A DNA stretch of 36,265 nt from Pseudomonadota bacterium (GTDB lineage: Bacteria > Pseudomonadota > Gammaproteobacteria > Steroidobacterales > Steroidobacteraceae): NCBI GenBank assembly GCA_018240525.1, contig JAFEFN010000016.1, forward strand, positions 1 to 36,265, given 5' to 3'. Positions within the stretch are counted from its first letter, which is position 1; each line of letters starts with the position of its first letter. Below, in pieces: positions 7,132 to 17,253 of this stretch. A program made the position numbers and the translations under genes. The notes beneath the pieces were generated by a model. That model ran no database searches, was not told the origin of the DNA, and was given only the letters and a program-made list of their open reading frames with translations.

Positions 7132-8682
7132 CTACCGCGCCACGCCGATCGTGATCCAGGAATCCGGCTGTGGATCACCGCGCCAGTCGATTCCCTCGAT
7201 CGTCATCTGGTAGTTGCCGGGCCCGAGTGCCGAGCTGTTCAGCGCGATGCGCAGGTGGCCGTTGGAGTCCTTCACCAGGTTCGTGATCACGCCGACGCGT
7301 CCCTGGTCGATGCGATCGATCGTGATGCGGAAGATGTGATACGCCGAGCGCGACTCGTCGATCTTCAGGTCCGCCATCTGCGTGGTGGCGCCACCGATGG
7401 TGATGGCCGGCGAGTTCGACGCACCCTCGCGGCTGGGCAGCAGGCGTATCTCGCGCGTGCTGGTGGCCGGGTCGAGCGGCTGCTCGACCAGCTGCTTCTG
7501 CAGCTGCTCGATGCGGTGCGCACGCGAGGCACTCGCGCCGGCGAGCACCGCGGCCACGCTGCCGCAGATCAGGGCGATGACGGCGAGCGCGATGGTTACC
7601 TGCGGCCGCTGCCACGCCGGGCGCGGGGCCTCCTGCCATGGTTCGGGCTTGCCGCTGGCCTCGAGCAGGCGCAGTCCCGCGTTCACGCGTTCGGGCAGGC
7701 CGATCTCGTCGAGCAGCTCCGGGTGCCGGCCGCAATACTGTTCAAATTCGGTTGCGCCCTTGAGGGGCAGCCGTCCCGACAGGTAGCGCTCGACGACCTG
7801 GTTACGGGCGATGAAGTCCCGGTCAATCGGCGGCGACGGCGGCAGTGCGTTGGCTGCGGGATTGACGGTCGCGGCGGGCGGGGCGGACACCGTGGCCGGC
7901 GCTGGGGCGGGCGGCGCGGACACCGTGGCCGGTGCGGCGGGCTTGGGGGCGCTCGGCCGGGGCGCAGGTGCAGGCTTTGCGGGCGCGGCCGCGGGCGTGC
8001 CGTCGCCCTGGGGCTTTTTGGCGGATGCGGCTGCCGCGGCGCGGGCGTTGGTCCAATCGGCCAGGCTCTGCGCCTGGGCAACCGCGGGTGCCGCAGGTGC
8101 GGCTGGCGCGGTGACCGGCGCAGCGGGCGCGGATGTGGCGGCGGGCGCCGGGCGGACGGTGGGCGCCGCCTTCGCGGTCCCCTCGTTCGTGCGGCGGTTG
8201 GCGGCGGCGAGCTTGGTGGCGGCCGAAGACAGCGAGGCAGTCTTGGCGATGGGGACACGTGCCTCGGTGCGCGCGCGGTCCGGAGTCGCTGCGGGGACGG
8301 GGGCGGCCGCCGGCGCGCTCTTCACCGGCGGCGGCGCGGGGGGTGGCGGCGGGGCGGTCAGTAGCTCATCGACGATCGGGTCTTCCAGTGTGAGCTCTAC
8401 TTCGCTCTGTGCAGCCGGCGCCGCCGGGGCAGCGGCCAGGACCGGGGGTGTCTCGGAGCCCGCGGCACCCTCCAGAACCAAGGAGTCCGGATCCAGGAAC
8501 GTGATGCCGGTGGACTCGATGCTCTTGGCGGGAGCGGAGCCCGTCGCAGCGGCCGCAGCAGCGGTGGCGCTGGCTGCGGGGGTGACCGCTGGCGCCTTGG
8601 TGGACGCACCCGAGGGTTCCAGGGGCGCTTCCACGGGCAGGTCGGGCAACGGCTCCAGCGAGGGGCGTGAGGCGACTTCCAT
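7132..8682 (-). CDS. Pro/Ala-rich single-pass membrane protein, anti-sigma-like layout
   Basis: This 516-residue protein of unknown function has four parts. Residues 1 to about 285 are low-complexity Ala/Pro/Val and probably disordered. Residues about 288-334 form a small helical domain (NQVVERYLSGRLPLKGATEF...) resembling the N-terminal zinc-finger region of anti-sigma factors but with a single Cys and no HxxxCxxC. One membrane helix spans about 361-385. The outer C-terminal domain (about 395-516) is beta-rich and ends in NYQMTIEGIDWRGDPQPDSW. Topology would be disordered tail inside, beta domain outside. The ATG at 8682 has an in-frame TAG five codons upstream and no clear ribosome site. 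No sigma-factor gene is adjacent. An envelope sensor or scaffold is plausible but not shown. Confidence 0.75.
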   Translation of the reverse strand: MEVASRPSLEPLPDLPVEAPLEPSGASTKAPAVTPAASATAAAAAATGSAPAKSIESTGITFLDPDSLVLEGAAGSETPPVLAAAPAAPAAQSEVELTLEDPIVDELLTAPPPPPAPPPVKSAPAAAPVPAATPDRARTEARVPIAKTASLSSAATKLAAANRRTNEGTAKAAPTVRPAPAATSAPAAPVTAPAAPAAPAVAQAQSLADWTNARAAAAASAKKPQGDGTPAAAPAKPAPAPRPSAPKPAAPATVSAPPAPAPATVSAPPAATVNPAANALPPSPPIDRDFIARNQVVERYLSGRLPLKGATEFEQYCGRHPELLDEIGLPERVNAGLRLLEASGKPEPWQEAPRPAWQRPQVTIALAVIALICGSVAAVLAGASASRAHRIEQLQKQLVEQPLDPATSTREIRLLPSREGASNSPAITIGGATTQMADLKIDESRSAYHIFRITIDRIDQGRVGVITNLVKDSNGHLRIALNSSALGPGNYQMTIEGIDWRGDPQPDSWITIGVAR

Positions 8683-8759
8683 ACGTGGAGATATCTAACC
8701 AACGCTGCGGCCCTGCTGCCTCGCGATGGCTCACAGATCGTGACGTGTGCACCGCGCTT

Positions 8760-8775
8760 CGTGACGCAGGTCACA
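8760..8775. promoter_or_regulatory. Candidate CRP/Vfr/Clp-type binding site
   Basis: CGTGA-N6-TCACA matches nine of the ten arm positions of the CRP-family palindrome TGTGA-N6-TCACA. It lies between the divergent genes at 8682 (-) and 8941 (+), about 115 bases upstream of the candidate promoter at 8876-8906. Function is inferred from the motif alone. Confidence 0.35.
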
Positions 8776-8875
8776 CTTACGCACCCCAGAGGTGGCCGGC
8801 GGACAGCCGCCAGCGCGCTGACCGCGGCGTGCCCTTTTACCGGCAGTCTCTCGCAGGGGCCCAATGGTCGCGCGC

Positions 8876-8906
8876 TTGCACCGTGTGCACCGAGTCGCCG
8901 TAATAT
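8876..8906 (+). promoter_or_regulatory. Candidate sigma-70 promoter for the DUF3313 gene
   Basis: TTGCAC (8876-8881) and TAATAT (8901-8906) are separated by 19 bases, a long but tolerated spacing. The start point would fall near 8913, giving a 5' leader of roughly 28 bases before the ATG at 8941. Confidence 0.35.
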
Positions 8907-8940
8907 CGCCCCCTGCGTCTTACAAAAACGAGCATAGAAA

Positions 8941-9612
8941 ATGACCGCATCGAGGAAGTCGAAAGTCCTTTCGGGGATGGCGCGCGGCGCCGCGCTGCTG
9001 CTGGCAGGCGGAATCGCCCTGGCGGCCGACTCCGGATTCCTGCCCGATTACACCAAGCTGCAGGAGGTGAGGGACCTGAACGGTCACGCCATCCGGCAGT
9101 GGAACAGCCCGAACCTCAACAGGGCGAATTACCAGAAGATCCTGATCGACAAGGTGACCTACTACCCTGCGCCGAAGGGCTCCGAGCAGGTTTCCGACCA
9201 GACGCTGAGCGACATCCAGCAGTACATGGATACCCAGCTGCGCACGGTGGCCCTCAAGCGCATTCCCCAGGTCACCGAACCTGGACCCGGAGTGCTGCGC
9301 GTGAAGGTCGCCATCACGGCGGTCGACACCAGCGCCACGGGGCTCAAGCCCTGGCAGATCATTCCGGTCGCCCTGGTGATTCAGGGTGCCAAGGCGGCGA
9401 CCGGCAATCGGCCGGAGAACTCCAACCTGGCGGTCGAGGCGCTGGTGACCGACAGTGTCAGCGACGAACCGCTCGGGATGTCGGTGCGCGCGGCGCACGG
9501 CGCCAAGCTGCCGAACGGCCACACCCAGCTGACGCTCGATACGGTCAAGTCGCGCATCGATGACTGGGCGGCGAACATCGCCAGCCTGGTCGACCAGAAG
9601 ATTGCCGAATGA
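8941..9612 (+). CDS. DUF3313 family exported protein
   Basis: The protein has 223 residues. The N-terminus is a Sec signal peptide: basic MTASRKSK, a hydrophobic run around GAALLLAGGIAL, and likely cleavage after ALAA near residue 29. The mature part has DUF3313 features: SGFLPDYTKLQ at its start, YQKILIDKVTYYP, a central Leu/Val-rich strand region (GVLRVKVAITAVDTS), AVEALVTDSVSDEPLG, and the C-terminal DDWAANIASLVD. Many family members are lipoproteins, but no lipobox Cys is visible here, so it should be soluble in the periplasm. Function is unknown. No strong Shine-Dalgarno precedes the ATG. It faces the response-regulator gene tail to tail across a 39-base G+C-rich gap. Confidence 0.8.
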   Translation: MTASRKSKVLSGMARGAALLLAGGIALAADSGFLPDYTKLQEVRDLNGHAIRQWNSPNLNRANYQKILIDKVTYYPAPKGSEQVSDQTLSDIQQYMDTQLRTVALKRIPQVTEPGPGVLRVKVAITAVDTSATGLKPWQIIPVALVIQGAKAATGNRPENSNLAVEALVTDSVSDEPLGMSVRAAHGAKLPNGHTQLTLDTVKSRIDDWAANIASLVDQKIAE

Positions 9613-9651
9613 GCCCGGGTGCCGCGGCGGCCCGCCGCGCGCGGGCGGTCG

Positions 9652-10475
9652 TCAGCTGCGGCTCGTCGAGCCGCTGAGGAAGAACTCGACCTTGTCACGG
9701 TAGGTGCGCGAAAGCTTCAGCTCGTGCCCGCCCTCCAGGGTGAGGAAGTACTCGCCGTTCATGTGCGCCCGCAGGCTCTTCACGAGCCGCAGGTTCACGA
9801 TAGTCGAGCGGTGCACGCGCTGGAACAGCTTCGGGTCGAGCAGCTCCTCCAGCTCCTTCATCGTGCCGCGCAGTATGTGCGTGTTGCCGCCGGCGTGGAT
9901 GCACATGTAGTCCCCGGCGGCGTCGATCCACTGGATCGCACTGACCGTCACCCGCACCGTCTCGCGACCCTGACGGATCGGCAGCACCTCGGGCCAGCGT
10001 CCCTCGATGGCCTTGCGGCCGTGCGCGAGGATCTCGTCCAGCACCAGCTCGCCGCAGCCGGTGATCTCGGCGATGACCTGCATGAGGCGGTCGCGCTGCT
10101 CCGCGGCGGTGCGCGCGCGCATGTGCTCGCGGACGCGCATGAGGGTGGCGTCGAAACGCGCATCGTCGATCGGCTTGAGCAGATAGTCGACGGCGCGCGC
10201 CTCGAAGGCCTGAATGGCGTACTGGTCGTAGGCGGTCACGAACACCAGCACCGGCAGTGACTCCTGCGGCAGGTGGGCGAGCACCTCAAGACCGGTCATC
10301 CCCGGCATCTGGATGTCGAGGAAGACCAGGTCGGGCTTGTACTGCTGGATGGCGGCCAGCGCCTCGCGTCCGTTGGCGCACTGAGCCACGATCTCGAAGT
10401 CCGCGCACCCTCGCAGACGCAGTTCCACGCCGCGCCGCGACAGCACCTCGTCATCGACGATGATGGTGCGGATCT

Positions 10476-10479
<4 letters not shown>
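9652..10479 (-). CDS. LytTR-family response regulator (AlgR/LytR type)
   Basis: The 275-residue protein has an N-terminal receiver domain with acidic pocket DDE (9-11), phospho-acceptor Asp55 in FLDIQMPG, a switch Thr in FVTAYD and Lys in DYLLKP. A linker leads to a C-terminal LytTR DNA-binding domain (about residues 155-270), recognised from 'IQWIDAAGDYMCIHAGGNTHILRGTM', 'FQRVHRSTIVNLRLVKSL' and 'LTLEGGHELKLSRTYR'. It starts with GTG overlapping the kinase stop by four bases (GTGA), so the kinase and regulator genes form one operon. In pseudomonads the related AlgR controls alginate and type IV pili; the target here is unknown. Confidence 0.92.
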
Positions 10480-11612
<1,133 letters not shown>

Positions 11613-11727
11613 GTCCGGAAGCTTAGGGCATCCGGCAGCCGGAAAGCCGCCCCCGTTGGGCGCGTCGCCGACTCGCTTCGCCGCAGGAGGCGCGGCACAG
11701 ACCCGGGGGCCGGGCTCCCCCGGCAGC

Positions 11728-13584
11728 TCAGGAGGGCAGGGCGAGCGCGGAGATGCCCGTCGGGTCGGGCGAGTTGGCCAGGAAATCCAGCGGCTGGGCG
11801 CGGGCCAGGGCCTGCCCCTGGGCAAAGTCGCAGCCGATCGCCGTCAGCCACTGCAGCTGGGCCTGCGAGTCCACCCGCTTGGCCGAGCAGTGAATGCCGA
11901 GCACCTTGGAGGCCTGTACGGTGGCCACCACCATCGCCTGGGACAGCTTGTCCTTCAGTGCCGAGGAGGTGAGTTTCGCATCGAGCTTCACCAGCCTGAG
12001 GGCCTTGGAGCGCATCAGCGTCAGGACCTGGGAGTCGAACGAGAAGTCGTCGATGACCACCCAGGAGCCGATCTTGCCGCAGGCGGTGATGAAGCGCTCG
12101 ACCTGGGCGCGCCGCTGCGTGCACAGCGCCTCGGCGATCTCGAAACCGAGGGTCTCGGCGGCGATGCCATGGGTGTTGAGGGCGGTGGCGACCCTCTGTG
12201 CGAAGCGCTCGTCCTCGAGCGTCGCGATCGAGAGGTTGAGGGTGAAGCTGGTGGGCTGCGTGTTCCAAGAGGCGCGGTGCGCCGCCAGCCAGCCCAGCAG
12301 CCGTTGCAGGACGAGTGCGTCGAAGGCCGCCGGGTCGCGTTGCGTTGCGGCGCTCGCCAGCACCTGGAAGCGGCGTGACTGGCCGCCGGCGCGGAGTCTC
12401 GCAAAGGGCAGCAGCTCGAGCGTGAGGTTCGGGTCATTCAGCGCCGCGCCACTGGGCTCGGGGCTGGCCGATGATGCGGTGACCGGCGTGGCGCGCTCCG
12501 GCTCGGTCACAGCAGGCGCGGCGGGCGGAGCGGGGGCCGGGCGCGGTGCAGGCGCTACGCGTGCGACCGGCGGGGCAGGAGCAGGCGCAGGCGCGACGAC
12601 CGCCACGGGAGGCGGCGCCGGGCGTGCTGTTGCCGGCGGCGGTGCCGGTCGCGCCACGGGAGTCAGCGCCGGCGCGGCTTTCCGCGCCGTGACCGCTGCG
12701 GCAACGGTCGGTGCGGGGGCGGCGGGTGCAGGGGCGGGTGTTGCGCGGGCCGCGGGGCCGGAGGCAACCGGCGGCTCCTCGAAACTCAGGTCCAGCATGT
12801 CCAGCGAACTCACCTCGCTCGCGGCGGCCTGGTCCTCCTGGGAGCTCAGCTCGAAGGCGGGCTCCTTCGGCTTCAGGACCGGTGCGGCCGAGCGCAGGTC
12901 GGCGATCGCCTGCGAGCCGGTCGGGTCCAGCTCGAACTCGAGAATGTCGTGAACCTGTTCGGCGGTGATGACCGGGGCGTTCGCCTCCACCGATTCGGCC
13001 ACGGCGGCCGGGGCCGGTTCCGCAGGCACCGCGGCGGGCGTGTCTATGGCCTCCCCGGGCAGCGCGTCCTCGGGGAAGTCCAGGATCGGGATCGGCTGCG
13101 TGCCGGAACCCGGGTTCATGTCGGTCGGCTTCAGCAGCACCGCGAGGCGCTGCATGATCGCGCGCACGGGCGCGGCGCTGATGCGCTCGAGCGTATCGTC
13201 GCCGACGAACTTGCGGTCGGCGAGGATCATGGCGATGCCGACCGGCCGGCCGTTCGGCGCGCGCACCGGGAGGAACAGCGCCAGCCGTCCGTCCTCGAGC
13301 GGCATCTCGTACGAGGGCAGCGAGGTGTCCGCCGCCAGCAGCGCCAGTGCCTCGGTGACGAGACTGTGTTCATCGGGACCGAGCGCACCTTCGCTCAGCC
13401 ACAGCACGTTGGCGTCGTGATCGCACAGGGAAAGTGACTGCAGGCGGCGCGTCGGCAGCGCTTCGCGCAACTGCTGACCCAGGGTGTCGACGGTCAGCGC
13501 GCTCTCCACGACCGGCGGCGGCTCGGGCACCGCGGCCGGTGCCGGAGGAGGGGGACGCTTGGCCGCAGATTTGAAGAATGACAA
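11728..13584 (-). CDS. Degenerate EAL-domain protein with GAF/roadblock-like N-terminus
   Basis: The protein has 618 residues. Residues about 30-150 look like a small alpha/beta sensor domain (LSLCDHDANVLWLSEGALG, LALFLPVRAPNGRPVGIAMILADR). An acidic then Pro/Ala-rich linker follows (about 150-385). Residues about 385-610 are an EAL fold: FTLNLS, FEIAEAL, IDDFSFD, LVKLDAKL and GCDFAQGQAL are recognisable. Catalysis looks lost: the first-strand EAL motif is replaced by a sequence around RRFQVL, DDFGTG is DDFSFD, and AEGVE is AKRVD. It may bind c-di-GMP or a protein partner instead of hydrolysing the nucleotide (inference). No membrane segment is present. It lies upstream of the LytS-like kinase on the same strand, 115 bases away. 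Confidence 0.82.
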   Translation of the reverse strand: MSFFKSAAKRPPPPAPAAVPEPPPVVESALTVDTLGQQLREALPTRRLQSLSLCDHDANVLWLSEGALGPDEHSLVTEALALLAADTSLPSYEMPLEDGRLALFLPVRAPNGRPVGIAMILADRKFVGDDTLERISAAPVRAIMQRLAVLLKPTDMNPGSGTQPIPILDFPEDALPGEAIDTPAAVPAEPAPAAVAESVEANAPVITAEQVHDILEFELDPTGSQAIADLRSAAPVLKPKEPAFELSSQEDQAAASEVSSLDMLDLSFEEPPVASGPAARATPAPAPAAPAPTVAAAVTARKAAPALTPVARPAPPPATARPAPPPVAVVAPAPAPAPPVARVAPAPRPAPAPPAAPAVTEPERATPVTASSASPEPSGAALNDPNLTLELLPFARLRAGGQSRRFQVLASAATQRDPAAFDALVLQRLLGWLAAHRASWNTQPTSFTLNLSIATLEDERFAQRVATALNTHGIAAETLGFEIAEALCTQRRAQVERFITACGKIGSWVVIDDFSFDSQVLTLMRSKALRLVKLDAKLTSSALKDKLSQAMVVATVQASKVLGIHCSAKRVDSQAQLQWLTAIGCDFAQGQALARAQPLDFLANSPDPTGISALALPS

Positions 13585-13737
13585 GGGACTTTCCCCGAGT
13601 GCGCGGACGGATCACCACCACCGCGCTTCGGATAGAAGAGTGGCAGTGCGCCGCCCGTGGCGCCGTGAATTCCCTCGCGTTTCTGTTTCGCCAAAAGGCG
13701 ACAGCTTCCGCTGCCGCCATTTGTCATAAGGCGAGTC

Positions 13738-14256
13738 CTACAGCTGCTTGCCGCCGCCGATGTAGTCGGCCTTGCCGAGCTCGACCCCGTTGTGCCGCAG
13801 GATGTTGTAGGCCGTCGTCACGTGGAAGAACACGTGCGGGATGGCCCAGGTCTGCAGAAAGGGCAGTCCCTTGAACTCGAGCGTGCGGTCCGGCCCGGCC
13901 GGTACCCGGATGTCGCGCGTCTCGCTGTTCTCGAAGTCCTTGGCCGGCAGGCCTTTCATGAAAGCAACGGTGCGGGCGATGCGCGCACGCAGCTGTTCGA
14001 AGCTCGTCTCGTTGTCCTCGAAGCGGGGCGGCTCCAGGCCCGCCAGCCGCGAAACGGAGTTCTTGGCGATGTCGCAGGCGACCTGCACCTGGCGCGTGAG
14101 CGGAAACATGTCCGGGGCCAGGCGAGAGGCGAGCAGCACGCTCGGGTCGATCTTCTTCGCCGTTGCGTGGGCTTCGCCCTTCTCCAGCAGCCAGGACAGA
14201 TTGCCGAGGATGTTGCTCAGCACGTCCACGGACATCGAGTGCATCGAGATCTTCAT
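13738..14256 (-). CDS. DUF1993 family protein (DinB-like fold)
   Basis: The 172 residues match the DUF1993 pattern over the full length: MKISMHSMSVDVLSNILGNL at the start, 'LLASRLAPDMFPLTRQVQVACD', 'SFEQLRARIARTVAFM', and 'LPFLQTWAIPHVFFHVTTAYNILRHNGVELGKADYIG' at the end (segments quoted partly). The His residues of the last segment (PHVFFHVTTAYNILRH) are the likely metal-ligand or active-site cluster of this DinB-related fold. Biochemical role is unknown. It is divergent from a LysR regulator 116 bases away, which makes it a candidate target of that regulator. Confidence 0.85.
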   Translation of the reverse strand: MKISMHSMSVDVLSNILGNLSWLLEKGEAHATAKKIDPSVLLASRLAPDMFPLTRQVQVACDIAKNSVSRLAGLEPPRFEDNETSFEQLRARIARTVAFMKGLPAKDFENSETRDIRVPAGPDRTLEFKGLPFLQTWAIPHVFFHVTTAYNILRHNGVELGKADYIGGGKQL

Positions 14257-14372
14257 GGTTTTCCTCCGTCGCGCGGGGTCGGGGCGCCGATTCTAGTCTC
14301 GGCGGGGACTGGCACGTCTGCCTCTTGGGTGAAACAATAGACCCTCTCGAAAGGGGTATTGAGGCTATCGAC

Positions 14373-15296
14373 ATGCTGATCTGGACGCCTGCACAGCTGG
14401 CCATGCTGGCCAAGGTGGTCGACCTGAACGGCTTTTCTGCCGCCGCCCGTGCGCTGGGCGTTCCCAAGGCGGCCGTCAGCCGCGCCGTGGCGGACCTTGA
14501 GCGCACCCTCGGCGTGAAGGTGCTCGAGCGCACCACGCGTCGCGTCAGCCTGACCGACGCCGGGCGACTGGTCTATCCGCACGCCCGGCGCGTGGCCGAG
14601 GAGGCGGATGCCGCACGCAGTGCCATCGCGCGGCTGCAGGCCCCGGAGGCGCGACCCTTGCGGGTCGCGGCCGACCCCACCTACGGGCGCGTGCTGCTCT
14701 CGCCCCTGGTGCCCCGCTTCCTGGAGAAATTCGCGCACGTGCCGCTCGAGGTCGCCCTCGATGCACAGCAGCTCGCCGCGGGCGCCTGGGACGTGGCCAT
14801 CCGCACGCGCCCGCCCGCGGACGTGCGGTTCACGCAGCGCCTGCTGGGTGCACCGCCCGCCCTGCTGTGCGCCACCCCGGCGTACCTGCAGCAACGCGGC
14901 GTGCCCGAGCGGCCCGATGACCTGCGCACCCATGACCTGCTCACCCCGGATGCCGCGGAGCTGCCCGAGTTCCGGTTGCTGCTGTCCCGCGGTTCGCAGC
15001 GCGCCGAAGTGCCGCTGTCGCCGAAGCTGGCCGTGGACGATCCGGCGGTGCTGCACGCGGCCACCGCGGCGGGGCTGGGGATCGGATTGCTGCCGGAATT
15101 CCTGTGCCGGCAGGGCCTGGTCACCGGTCGCCTGAAGCCGGTCCTGCCGGAGTGGACGGTCCCGGCCGCCGCGGCGCTGTTCGCCCTGTATCCCGCGGTG
15201 CTGGAGTCCGATCCGCGCGCCCAGCAGTTCGTAGACTTCCTGGCCGCCAACATCGTACCGGCGCTCGCCCTGGCGCCCGCCCCGCGCGCGCACTAG
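14373..15296 (+). CDS. LysR-family transcriptional regulator
   Basis: The 307-residue protein has an N-terminal winged helix (FSAAARALGVPKAAVSRAVADLE, ending ERTTRRVSLTDAG) and a substrate-binding-type effector domain from about residue 90. The ATG at 14373 is chosen because GAGG stands eight bases upstream and it puts the helix-turn-helix at the normal distance; the longer open frame overlaps the DUF1993 gene. The domain resembles the AaeR/DsdC-like 'LTTR CrgA' group (RVAADPTYGRVLLSPLVPRFLE, WDVAIRTRPP). The divergent DUF1993 gene is the natural first target. Ligand is unknown. Confidence 0.9.
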   Translation: MLIWTPAQLAMLAKVVDLNGFSAAARALGVPKAAVSRAVADLERTLGVKVLERTTRRVSLTDAGRLVYPHARRVAEEADAARSAIARLQAPEARPLRVAADPTYGRVLLSPLVPRFLEKFAHVPLEVALDAQQLAAGAWDVAIRTRPPADVRFTQRLLGAPPALLCATPAYLQQRGVPERPDDLRTHDLLTPDAAELPEFRLLLSRGSQRAEVPLSPKLAVDDPAVLHAATAAGLGIGLLPEFLCRQGLVTGRLKPVLPEWTVPAAAALFALYPAVLESDPRAQQFVDFLAANIVPALALAPAPRAH

Positions 15297-15418
15297 CTGC
15301 GCCGGCCGGCTTTTCTACTCGCGGGTAGGATTTCCCCGGAATCGCTACACTTGGTGGCCCGGAAGGGCTTTGCAGCTCAGAGTCCTTCCGCAGCCCCTGC
15401 AACTGAGGATGACTCGCC

Positions 15419-17197
15419 ATGTACCGTGCGCCCCTGCGCGAGCTGCGCTTCGTGCTCGAGGAACTTCTCGGCAGCAGCCGCCTCGCTGCCGCCCCGCAGC
15501 TTGCCGACTATTCCGATGAACTTGCCCGCTCGGTGCTGGAAGAAGCCGGACGCTTTGCCGAGACGGTGCTCGAGCCGCTCAACCGATCCGGCGACACCGA
15601 GGGAGCGCACTGGACCGCCGAGGGCGTGAAGACGGCGGCCGGCTTCCGCGAGGCATACCGGCAGTTCGCCGCGGGCGGCTGGCCGGCGCTGGGTGCGCCG
15701 GCCGATTTCGGCGGGCAGCCGATGCCGCTGGTGGTGGTCACCGCGGTGGGCGAGATCTGGGGATCGGCGAACCTTGCCTTCAAGCTCGGTCCGATGCTCA
15801 CGCACGGGGCCGTGCACGCGCTGGAGCTGAGCGGCTCGCCGGAGCAGAAGGACCTGTACCTGGCGAAAATGGTGAGCGGCGAGTGGACCGGGACGATGGT
15901 GCTCACCGAGCCGCAGGCCGGCTCGGACCTCGGCCTGGTGCGCACCCGCGCGGTGCCCGACGGGGCCGCCTACCGACTTTTCGGGCAGAAGATCTTCATC
16001 ACCTGGGGTGACCATGACCTCACCGCCAACACCATCCACATGGTGCTCGGCCGCATCGAGGGGGCGCCCGCGGGTGTCAAGGGCATCTCGCTGTTCATCG
16101 TGCCCAAGTGGCTGGTGAACGCGGACGGCTCGCTCGGGGCGCGCAACGACGTTCGCTGCCTGTCGATCGAGCACAAGCTCGGCATCCACGCGAGCCCGAC
16201 CTGCGTGCTGGCCTTCGGCGAGAAGGACGGCGCGGTGGCTTACCGGGTCGGCGAGGCCGGCCGCGGGCTCGAGTACATGTTCATCATGATGAACAGCGCC
16301 CGACTGTCCGTGGGCAGCGAGGGGTACGCGGTCGGCGAACGCGCCTTCCAGCGCGCGGCCGAGTGGGCGCGCACGCGCGTGCAGGGCAAGCCGCCGGTGC
16401 CGCAACCGGAAGGTCCGGCCCCCATCATCCAGCACCCGGACGTGAAGCGCATGCTGCTGATGATGAAGTCGCAGACCGAGGCTTCACGGGCACTGGCGTT
16501 GTACACGGCCTTCCAGCTCGACCTTGCACAGGCGGACAACGATGCGGCCGCGCGCCGCGCCGCCCTGGCGCGCGGCGAGTTGCTGATCCCGATCGTCAAG
16601 GGCTGGTGCACCGAGATCGGCAACGAGGTGGCCGGCATGGGCGTGCAGGTACACGGCGGGATGGGCTTCATCGAGGAAACCGGTGCGGCCCAGTACGTTC
16701 GCGACGTGCGCATCACCACCATCTACGAAGGCACCACCGGCATCCAATCGCTGGACCTCATCGGGCGCAAGCTCGGGCGCGACCGCGGCGCGGCGATGTC
16801 GGCCCTGCTGCAGGACATGACGCGCGACCTGGAGGCGCTCGCGGTCACGGGCCCCACCGTGCAGTCCACGCGCACCGCGGCACTGGCGGCGGTCGGGCAG
16901 CTGGCGGCGGCGACGCAGGCGTTGCTGCAGACACTGGCCACACGGCCCGACGTGGGCATGGCCGTCGCGGTGCCCTATCTGCGTCTGTGCGGCTACGTCG
17001 TCGGCGGCTGGCTGCTGGCGAAGTCGGCTGCCATCGCCGCAGGCAAGCGCAGCGGCGCCGAGCGCGAGTTCTACGCGGCCAAGGTGCGTACGGCCGCCTT
17101 CTACGCAGCCCAGGTGCTGCCGACCGCCGCGGCGCTGGCCCAGGTGGTCAGCGGCGGCGGGACGAGCGTTACCGAGACCGACGCCGCGCTGATCTGA
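15419..17197 (+). CDS. Acyl-CoA dehydrogenase (DmdC-like, about 600-residue class)
   Basis: This FAD enzyme catalyses alpha,beta-dehydrogenation of an acyl-CoA. It has 592 residues, longer than the 380-residue class. It carries the short N-terminal YRAPLRELRFVLEELL segment and the extra C-terminal helical domain typical of the family that includes 3-methylmercaptopropionyl-CoA dehydrogenase. Landmarks are MVLTEPQAGSDLG (substrate and FAD contact), KIFITWGDHDLT, and IYEGTTGIQSLDLIGRKL, whose Glu (about residue 437) is the expected catalytic base. GAGGA lies eight bases upstream of the ATG. It is next to an aldo/keto reductase 56 bases downstream. The exact substrate cannot be read from sequence. 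Confidence 0.9.
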   Translation: MYRAPLRELRFVLEELLGSSRLAAAPQLADYSDELARSVLEEAGRFAETVLEPLNRSGDTEGAHWTAEGVKTAAGFREAYRQFAAGGWPALGAPADFGGQPMPLVVVTAVGEIWGSANLAFKLGPMLTHGAVHALELSGSPEQKDLYLAKMVSGEWTGTMVLTEPQAGSDLGLVRTRAVPDGAAYRLFGQKIFITWGDHDLTANTIHMVLGRIEGAPAGVKGISLFIVPKWLVNADGSLGARNDVRCLSIEHKLGIHASPTCVLAFGEKDGAVAYRVGEAGRGLEYMFIMMNSARLSVGSEGYAVGERAFQRAAEWARTRVQGKPPVPQPEGPAPIIQHPDVKRMLLMMKSQTEASRALALYTAFQLDLAQADNDAAARRAALARGELLIPIVKGWCTEIGNEVAGMGVQVHGGMGFIEETGAAQYVRDVRITTIYEGTTGIQSLDLIGRKLGRDRGAAMSALLQDMTRDLEALAVTGPTVQSTRTAALAAVGQLAAATQALLQTLATRPDVGMAVAVPYLRLCGYVVGGWLLAKSAAIAAGKRSGAEREFYAAKVRTAAFYAAQVLPTAAALAQVVSGGGTSVTETDAALI

Positions 17198-17253
17198 GCG
17201 CGGCCTCTGCGCAGGCTGCGTGCGAAGATGTGCGCGGACCGCAAAGGGAGCGC

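Noticed and set aside
9629..9646. GCCCGC/GCGGGC hairpin between the DUF3313 and response-regulator genes
   Set aside because: Short stem in a very G+C-rich gap with no T run; not distinguishable from background.
13585..13737. Possible small gene or RNA between the EAL and DUF1993 genes
   Set aside because: No coherent frame, no tRNA-like fold; only a minor CGCC-AAAA-GGCG hairpin.
16108..17253. Fusion of a long N-terminal region to the aldo/keto reductase
   Set aside because: The N-terminal part is the out-of-frame shadow of the acyl-CoA dehydrogenase; a Tat signal and ribosome site mark the start at 17254.
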